From Amnimonas aquatica (GTDB taxonomy: Bacteria; Pseudomonadota; Gammaproteobacteria; Pseudomonadales; Moraxellaceae): DNA of 7,784 bases. The notes under the pieces were generated by a model. It was not told where the DNA came from and made no database searches. It was given only the letters and a program-made list of their open reading frames with translations. Shown here in pieces: positions 1 to 4,554 of this stretch. The stretch lies in contig NZ_PTQZ01000069.1 of the NCBI RefSeq assembly GCF_002943415.1, positions 1-7,784 of the forward strand, given 5' to 3'. Position 1 is the stretch's first letter. The number at the start of each line of letters is the position of its first letter. The translations under genes and the position numbers were made by a program.

Positions 1-115
1 CGGCCAGCCCCAGCACCACCGGCGCGGCATCCGGCGTGGCCAGCCAGGCGCCCAGGTGGGTGTCGGTGCCGACACGCGCGGCCAGGTCGTTGAGGAAGCT
101 CGTCACGTCTTGCAT
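1..115 (-). CDS. Unidentified protein, first 38 codons (3' end cut by window edge)
   Basis: An open frame starts at ATG 115, 30 nt after the motD stop on the same strand, and runs off the left edge. A GAGAG element lies 8 nt before the start as a modest ribosome binding site. The visible part begins MQDVTSFLNDLAARVG and continues to APVVLGLA; it is mildly amphipathic with no signal peptide or clear motif. In Pseudomonas a ParA-like ATPase follows motD, but this start has no Walker A motif near its N-terminus and does not resemble one. I do not recognise the family. Position and GC-rich codon use support a real operon gene, probably linked to motility or chemotaxis, but that is inference from context only. 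Confidence 0.6.
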   Translation of the reverse strand, partial: MQDVTSFLNDLAARVGTDTHLGAWLATPDAAPVVLGLA

Positions 116-145
116 CAGGACATCTCTCGTTCAGTTCCCGCCCGC

Positions 146-994
146 TCAGGGGCGTCCAGCTGCCGATGGAACCACTGCTTGCGGGATCGGCGCAATGCCC
201 GGTGCCACGCTTTCGCGCACCGCAGGCGCGGTGAGCTGGCTGGCGGAGACAATGAGCTGGACGCGACGATTGCGGTTGCGGCCAGCCTCGGTGGCGTTGT
301 CGGTGGCCGGACGGTACTCGCCGAAGCCGATCACCGCCATGCGCGCCGGATCGACCCCGGCGCGCATGAGCAGGTGCACCACGCTGGCCGCGCGCGCCGC
401 CGACAGTTCCCAGTTCGACGGATACGCCGGCGTGCTGATGGGCACGTTGTCGGTGTGCCCCTCGACGCGGATGGGGTTGGGGAAACGCTCCAGGATGTCC
501 GACAGGCGGGTCAGGATGTCGCGCGCCTGCTGCGACAGCACGGCGGTGCCGCTGGGGAACAGCAGGTCGGTCTGGATCACGATCTCGAGCGCGTGCGTGC
601 TTTCGTTGAGCAGGATCACGCGCGCCTCGATCAGGTCGGAGAGCTGCTGGCGCATGGCTTCGGCGATCTCGCCCAGGCTGCCCTCCATGTCCTCGTTGCG
701 GTCGATGCCGTCCTCGCCGCCGACGGGCTGGTCGGTGGCCACCATGTCGAGGTTGGGACTCATGCCCTCGGACTGCACGGTGACGCTGCCGATCTGCACC
801 GGCACATTGGTCTTGGGCGAGCCGTTGAAGGCCGCGTTCAGCGATTCGGAGGCGGCGCGGTACTTGCCCTCGTTGACCGAGGAGATGGCGTACATGACCA
901 CGAAGAAGGCCAGCAGCAGCGTGATGAGGTCGCCGTAGGGAATGGCCCAGGCCTCATGGTTCACATGATCCTCATGCTTGTGCTTGCGCGCCAT
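146..994 (-). CDS. motD: MotD, MotB-family stator subunit with OmpA-like peptidoglycan-binding domain
   Basis: MotD anchors the stator to peptidoglycan and carries the ion-binding residue. The 282-residue product has a short charged cytoplasmic start (MARKHKHEDHVNHEAW), one transmembrane helix at about 17-39 and a periplasmic part. D22 in PYGDLITLLLAFFVVMYAIS aligns with the essential channel aspartate (D32 of E. coli MotB). SSVNEGKYR after the helix is characteristic of Pseudomonas-type MotD. A plug/linker region (about 45-135) leads into the OmpA-like domain at about 140-250, with LLFPSGTAVL, HTDNVPI (180-186), NWELSAARA (194-202), GFGEYRP (223-229) and GRNRNRRVQL (238-247). A proline- and alanine-rich tail of about 30 residues follows. 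The ATG lies 3 nt after the motC stop, preceded by GGGGAAG inside motC. The next gene starts 30 nt downstream. Confidence 0.96.
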   Translation of the reverse strand: MARKHKHEDHVNHEAWAIPYGDLITLLLAFFVVMYAISSVNEGKYRAASESLNAAFNGSPKTNVPVQIGSVTVQSEGMSPNLDMVATDQPVGGEDGIDRNEDMEGSLGEIAEAMRQQLSDLIEARVILLNESTHALEIVIQTDLLFPSGTAVLSQQARDILTRLSDILERFPNPIRVEGHTDNVPISTPAYPSNWELSAARAASVVHLLMRAGVDPARMAVIGFGEYRPATDNATEAGRNRNRRVQLIVSASQLTAPAVRESVAPGIAPIPQAVVPSAAGRP

Positions 995-997
995 GGC

Positions 998-1777
998 TCA
1001 CTTCCCCTTGCCCTTGCCGGCGTCCTTGCCCGGCGCCTGCACGAAGTAGCCCTGCAGACGGGTCTCGATGTTGCGCGGGTTGTCGCCCTGCGCGATCGAC
1101 ACCAGACCCTCGATCATCATGGCGCGGAACTTGGCCTGCTCCTTGACCAGCATCTTCAGCTTGTTGCCGAAGGGCAGGAAGAACAGGTTGGCCGAGGCGA
1201 TGCCGTAGATGGTCGCGGTAAAAGCGGCGGCGATGCCGGGGCCGAGCTTGCTGGGATCGGCGAGATTGCCCATGACCGCCATCAGGCCGAGCACGGCGCC
1301 GACGATGCCCAGCGTCGGCGCGTAGATGCCCATGGCCTCGAACACCTTGGCGGCCGCGGTGTCGTGCTCCTCGGCGGTCTCGACCTCGATCTCCAGCACA
1401 TTGCGGATGCTCTCCGGCTCGCCGCCGTCGACCAGCAGCTGCAGGCCCTTCTTCACGAACGCGTCATCGACCTCGTCGAGCCGCGCCTCCAGGCCCATGA
1501 GGCCGTCCTTGCGGGCGATGCGGCTCCACTCCACGATGCGCGCGATCTCGGTCGCGGGATCGATGTGCGGCGGCTTGAACAGCCATTTGCCGAGCTTGGC
1601 GGCGCGCATCAGCACCGGCCTCGGGTGCTGCACCATCACCGAGGCCAGCGTCCCCACGATCACGATCATGAACGCCGCGCCACCCAGCAGCCCCTTGAGG
1701 CCGGCACCCTTGAGGATGCTGCCGACCAGCAGGGCCACGAAGGCCAGCACGATGCCTATCAGGGTCATCAGGTCCAT
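998..1777 (-). CDS. motC: MotC, MotA/PomA-family flagellar stator subunit
   Basis: This is the four-helix stator subunit that, with MotD, forms the ion channel driving the rotor. The 259-residue product has hydrophobic segments at about residues 3-22, 30-50, 148-170 and 180-203, with the large cytoplasmic loop between the second and third. In that loop, ARKDGLMGLE (88-97) places R89, K90 and E97 in the pattern of the rotor-contacting charges of PomA and MotA. Conserved prolines are at P154 (YAPTLGIVGAVLG) and P202 (FFLPFGNKLK). MDLMTLIGIVLAFVALLVG resembles Pseudomonas MotC, and the partner downstream is MotD-like, hence the symbol; motA or pomA would be alternative names. The protein ends in a Lys/Gly tail (APGKDAGKGKGK), whose purine-rich codons also provide the likely ribosome binding site for motD, 3 nt downstream. 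The coupling ion cannot be fixed from this sequence by eye. Confidence 0.93.
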   Translation of the reverse strand: MDLMTLIGIVLAFVALLVGSILKGAGLKGLLGGAAFMIVIVGTLASVMVQHPRPVLMRAAKLGKWLFKPPHIDPATEIARIVEWSRIARKDGLMGLEARLDEVDDAFVKKGLQLLVDGGEPESIRNVLEIEVETAEEHDTAAAKVFEAMGIYAPTLGIVGAVLGLMAVMGNLADPSKLGPGIAAAFTATIYGIASANLFFLPFGNKLKMLVKEQAKFRAMMIEGLVSIAQGDNPRNIETRLQGYFVQAPGKDAGKGKGK

Positions 1778-1785
1778 GGTTCAAA

Positions 1786-1790
1786 CTCCT
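1786..1790 (-). promoter_or_regulatory. Shine-Dalgarno site of motC overlapping the fliA stop
   Basis: AGGAG on the minus strand shares its first base with the fliA TGA stop (1792-1790) and lies 8 nt before the motC ATG at 1777. The layout suggests that ribosomes finishing fliA can reinitiate on motC. Confidence 0.7.
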
Positions 1791-2527
1791 CAGGCGGTCT
1801 CGCCGGCCCATTCGCCCAGCGCCTTGCGCAGCCGGCCCACGGCCTGGGCGTGCAACTGGCAGACGCGCGATTCGGTGACATCCATGACCAGGCCGATCTC
1901 TTTCATGTTCAGGTTCTGTTCGTAGTACAGCGACATGACCAGCTTCTCGCGCTCCGGCAGGCGGCCGATCTCCTCGGCCAGCGACTGCTCGAAGCCGGCG
2001 CCCATGAGCGCGCGCAGCGGCGTGGCGCTGTCCTCGCCACCGAGCACGGCGGTTTCGGGATGCTCGTCGATGATCTGGTCCAGGCTGGCCAGGTACAGGC
2101 CCTCGGCATCGCGCAGCCAGGCATGGTAGGTCTCCAGATCCACGGCCAGCTCGGCGGCCACCTCGGCCGCCGCCGCCTCGCGGCGCAGGCGCTGCTCGAC
2201 CCGGTTGCGCGCCTCGCCGATCTCGCGCGCGGTGCGCGCCACCGAGCGCGGCGCCCAGCCGCCGCGGCGCAGCTGGTCCATCATCGCCCCGCGCACGCGG
2301 ATGGCAGCGTAGGTCTCGAAGCTGGCGCCCTTGTCGCCTTCGTAATTGCTCGCCGCCTCCAGCAGGCCGATCATGCCGGCCTGGATCAGGTCATCGAGGT
2401 CCTGGCTGGGCGACAGGCGGCCGCGCAGGTGCAGGGCCTGACGCTTGACCAGGGCGGCGTGACGCAGCACCAGCTCGTCGCGACTGCCACGATGCACCTG
2501 CCGGTAGGCCGCCGATGCGTTCACCAT
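1790..2527 (-). CDS. fliA: FliA, flagellar sigma-28 factor
   Basis: FliA is the alternative sigma factor that directs RNA polymerase to late flagellar genes and is normally held by the anti-sigma factor FlgM. The 245-residue product matches the family length. Region 2 is clear at about residues 17-90, with DLDDLIQAGMIGLLEA (43-58) and GASFETYAAIRVRGAMMDQL (67-86). WAPRSVARTAREI (91-103) opens region 3. Region 4 spans about 185-238, with LPEREKLVMSLYYEQNLNMK then a helix-turn-helix through EIGLVMDVTESRVCQLHAQA. The ATG at 2527 overlaps the fleN end by 7 nt (ATGGTGA), suggesting coupled translation. The frame stays open upstream to about 3556, but that part runs over fleN out of frame and resembles nothing, so the start is set at 2527. 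The next gene is motC, without the cheYZAB genes found here in Pseudomonas. Confidence 0.97.
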   Translation of the reverse strand: MVNASAAYRQVHRGSRDELVLRHAALVKRQALHLRGRLSPSQDLDDLIQAGMIGLLEAASNYEGDKGASFETYAAIRVRGAMMDQLRRGGWAPRSVARTAREIGEARNRVEQRLRREAAAAEVAAELAVDLETYHAWLRDAEGLYLASLDQIIDEHPETAVLGGEDSATPLRALMGAGFEQSLAEEIGRLPEREKLVMSLYYEQNLNMKEIGLVMDVTESRVCQLHAQAVGRLRKALGEWAGETA

Positions 2528-3348
2528 GACTGGCCCGCCTCGCTGCCGACCGCCAGCAGCCGCTCCGCGAAGAATTCGATGTGCCCGCGCGAAGCCGACG
2601 GCATGGGCCAGCGGCAGACATCCTCGGCCAGGCGGCGGAAGGCCTGCGAAGCGTCGGCGGCCGGATACAGGTCGCTGACCGCGCGCTGCAGCGCCACCGC
2701 CTTGAGCAGGAACTCGTCGCGCGGGATGGCACCGACCCAGACCAGGTTGACATCGAGGAAGCGCTCGGCGACATCGCACAGGCGCTCGAACACCTTGCGC
2801 GCCTGCAGCTCGCCGCCGGACATGTTGCACAGCACCTTGAAGCGGGTGATGCCGGCATCGCGGTTGAGCACCTTGATCAGGCCGTAGGCGTCGGCCAGCG
2901 AGGTCGGCTCCTCGGTGACCACCACCAGCACGTACTGGCTGGCACGGCTGAAGGTGATCACGCTGTCGGAAATGCCCGCCGCAGTATCGACGATGAGCAC
3001 GTCGTACTCGTCCTGCAGCGCGGCGAACGAACGCACCAGCTGCGCATGCTGGGCCGGTGTCATCTCCGCCATCTGGCGCACGCCGGAGGCGGCCGGAATG
3101 ATGGTGATGCCGAACGGCCCGGGAATCAGGATGTCCTTGAGCTGGCTCTCGCCGACTAGCACGTGGGACAGGTTGTTGCCCGAGCGCAGCCCGAGCAGGA
3201 TGTCGACATTGGCCAGGCCGAGGTCGGCATCCATGAGCAGCACGCGGCGGCCGAGGCGCGCCAGCTGGCAGGCCAGATTGATGGAGACGTTGGTCTTGCC
3301 GACCCCGCCCTTGCCGCTCGTGACCGCGATGACTTGTACCGGCTGCAT
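2521..3348 (-). CDS. fleN: FleN (FlhG), MinD/ParA-like ATPase controlling flagellar number
   Basis: FleN is a MinD-family ATPase that limits flagellar number, in Pseudomonas by antagonising the master regulator FleQ, and that partners FlhF. The 275-residue product has the deviant Walker A motif KGGVGKT at residues 13-19, the MDADLGLANVD segment at 39-49 with D40 and D42, and a Walker B-like VLIVDTAAG at 117-125. Near the end, RGHIEFFAERLL (254-265) matches the C-terminal helix typical of FleN and is a plausible membrane-targeting amphipathic helix. The start at 3348 has GAGGAG about 10 nt upstream. It cannot be moved far: the in-frame TGA eight codons upstream is the flhF stop, with no ATG, GTG or TTG between. 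The N-terminus MQPVQVIAVTSGKGG therefore leads straight into the P-loop, leaving no room for the DQAxxLR helix seen in some FlhG proteins. The last 7 nt overlap fliA. Confidence 0.96.
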   Translation of the reverse strand: MQPVQVIAVTSGKGGVGKTNVSINLACQLARLGRRVLLMDADLGLANVDILLGLRSGNNLSHVLVGESQLKDILIPGPFGITIIPAASGVRQMAEMTPAQHAQLVRSFAALQDEYDVLIVDTAAGISDSVITFSRASQYVLVVVTEEPTSLADAYGLIKVLNRDAGITRFKVLCNMSGGELQARKVFERLCDVAERFLDVNLVWVGAIPRDEFLLKAVALQRAVSDLYPAADASQAFRRLAEDVCRWPMPSASRGHIEFFAERLLAVGSEAGQSW

Positions 3349-3372
3349 GGCTATCTCGCTCCTCGTCCGATA

Positions 3373-4503
3373 TCAGGCTGTGCGGCGCTGTGCCGACCAG
3401 GACCAGCGCTCGACGTGTTCGGGAACCGGCACCGCCGCCGCCAGCGGCCAGCGCACGGCGATGCGCGCCGCCAGCGCGCCGGTGTCGGCCGCCTGCCAGG
3501 CGGCGGCGTGATCGCGGCTGATGCTGCTGCCCAGCCAGGGCAGGTCCTGGCGGCACAGCCAGGAGGCCAGCAAGCCGGGCTGCGCCAGGGTGTCGACTCG
3601 GGTGGTGACGACACCGGACGGGCGCAGCGCGGCGAACGCCGACAGCGTCAGCTGGCGCAACTCCTCGCTCATGTCCATGGCCATGACCAGCACGCGGTGC
3701 GCGACGCCGGCGGCATCGAGGCTCTTGCCCAGTGCCGCCAGCGCGGCCTCGTCATGGTGGTCGGCGCCGGCGGTGTCGACCAGCACGCGGGCATCGGCGG
3801 GCAGCTGCGCCAGTTCGTCGCGCAACGCTGCGGCGTCTTCGGCGAACAGCACCGGCAGGCGCAGCACCTTGCCCAGCGCCATGAGCTGCTCGCGGGCACC
3901 GAAGCGCAGGCGGTCCAGGCTGACCAGGAACAGCGGCGTCTGCGGCGAGCGCCGGCGATGCTGCAGGGCCAGGGTGATCATGAGCTGGGTCTTGCCGGCT
4001 CCCGGGCTGCCGATCAGCGCGGTCGCGCCATGCGCCGGCCATTCGCCGCAGGTGACCGCGCCGAGGCTGGTCTTGATGGCCTCGGCCAGGGTCTCGCGGT
4101 CCGGCTGCTCCGGCAGCACGGTGCGCAGGCGCTGCTGCAGCACGCCGCCGAGGCCGGCCGAGGTCAGCCGCGCGGCGAGATCGCCGGTGGCCAGCGGCGA
4201 TTCCTGCGCCACCAGGCGGCCGAGATTGCGCTCCAGCAGAACGCGCATCGAGCCCAGCTCGTGGCGCAGTGTCATGAGGTCGCGATCGGCGGCGGTCTCG
4301 TCATTTTTTTGACTTTCCCGGGCGCGCACCGACAGCTGCCGGCCGCTGGCATCCTGCAGATCCGGCGTGTTGATGGCGACCACGAACTCGATGCCTTCCG
4401 GTACCTGGTAGCAGGTCAGGATGCTGGCGTCCGGCCCCTGTTCGGCCCGGATCAGGCGCATGGCCTGCTGGCTGTCCGCCGCGCGATATTTCTTGATCTT
4501 CAT
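3373..4503 (-). CDS. flhF: FlhF, SRP-type GTPase-family polar flagellar placement protein, with degenerate GTPase motifs
   Basis: FlhF belongs to the SRP/FtsY GTPase family and marks the pole where the flagellum is built. The 376-residue product starts MKIKKYRAADSQQAM and continues with EQGPDASIL near residues 21-29, typical of the FlhF N-terminal domain. A variable linker follows (about 52-105), then the NG domain. Domain order and neighbours flhA and fleN make the assignment firm, but the GTPase motifs are unusual. The P-loop is GSPGAGKTQ (165-173) instead of the usual ending GKTT. The DTxR motif reads DRLR (197-200). DTAG (243-246) is intact. TKxD reads TRVD (301-304). The ATG at 4503 is chosen because AGGAG sits 6 nt upstream and it fits the family N-terminus; an in-frame ATG at 4548 would add 15 unrelated residues. 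An A7 run lies in the linker at 4310-4304. fleN starts 24 nt downstream in the same frame. Confidence 0.93.
   Translation of the reverse strand: MKIKKYRAADSQQAMRLIRAEQGPDASILTCYQVPEGIEFVVAINTPDLQDASGRQLSVRARESQKNDETAADRDLMTLRHELGSMRVLLERNLGRLVAQESPLATGDLAARLTSAGLGGVLQQRLRTVLPEQPDRETLAEAIKTSLGAVTCGEWPAHGATALIGSPGAGKTQLMITLALQHRRRSPQTPLFLVSLDRLRFGAREQLMALGKVLRLPVLFAEDAAALRDELAQLPADARVLVDTAGADHHDEAALAALGKSLDAAGVAHRVLVMAMDMSEELRQLTLSAFAALRPSGVVTTRVDTLAQPGLLASWLCRQDLPWLGSSISRDHAAAWQAADTGALAARIAVRWPLAAAVPVPEHVERWSWSAQRRTA
4304..4310 (-). repeat. A7 homopolymer within flhF
   Basis: Seven consecutive A residues on the coding strand fall across the codons CAA AAA AAT for Q65, K66 and N67, in the variable linker of FlhF. 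This is the longest A/T run I noticed in an otherwise GC-rich window. Loss or gain of one A shifts the frame into a nearby stop (see findings). Confidence 0.9.
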
Positions 4504-4509
4504 GTTCCG

Positions 4510-4514
4510 CTCCT
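4510..4514 (-). promoter_or_regulatory. Shine-Dalgarno site of flhF
   Basis: AGGAG on the minus strand lies 6 nt before the ATG at 4503. It decides the flhF start over the upstream in-frame ATG at 4548. A 6-bp GC-rich inverted repeat (4515-4520 with 4533-4538) abuts it. Confidence 0.75.
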
Positions 4515-4538
4515 GCCCTGTCCGTCTGCCGCCAGGGC
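4515..4538 (-). repeat. Short inverted repeat upstream of flhF
   Basis: Within the 51-nt flhA-flhF gap, the minus strand reads GCCCTG, a 12-nt loop, then CAGGGC. The right arm touches the flhF Shine-Dalgarno sequence. The stem is only 6 bp and has no U-tract, so it is not a terminator. A role in flhF translation is possible but speculative, and it may be chance. Confidence 0.3.
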
Positions 4539-4554
4539 CTGCTGTCATGCCGCC

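Noticed and set aside
56..2887. A plus-strand open frame of about 940 codons
   Set aside because: It is antisense to motD, motC, fliA and fleN with the same biased composition; the minus-strand proteins are clearly real.
2528..3556. N-terminal extension of fliA by over 340 codons
   Set aside because: The extension overlaps fleN and flhF out of frame and resembles no protein, and the 245-residue product already has full FliA length.
4515..4538. Hairpin before flhF as a terminator
   Set aside because: The stem is only 6 bp with no following U-tract, and it sits directly before the flhF ribosome binding site.
4504..4548. Earlier in-frame ATG for flhF at 4548
   Set aside because: It adds 15 residues not typical of FlhF, while the ATG at 4503 has AGGAG 6 nt upstream and the usual MKIK start.
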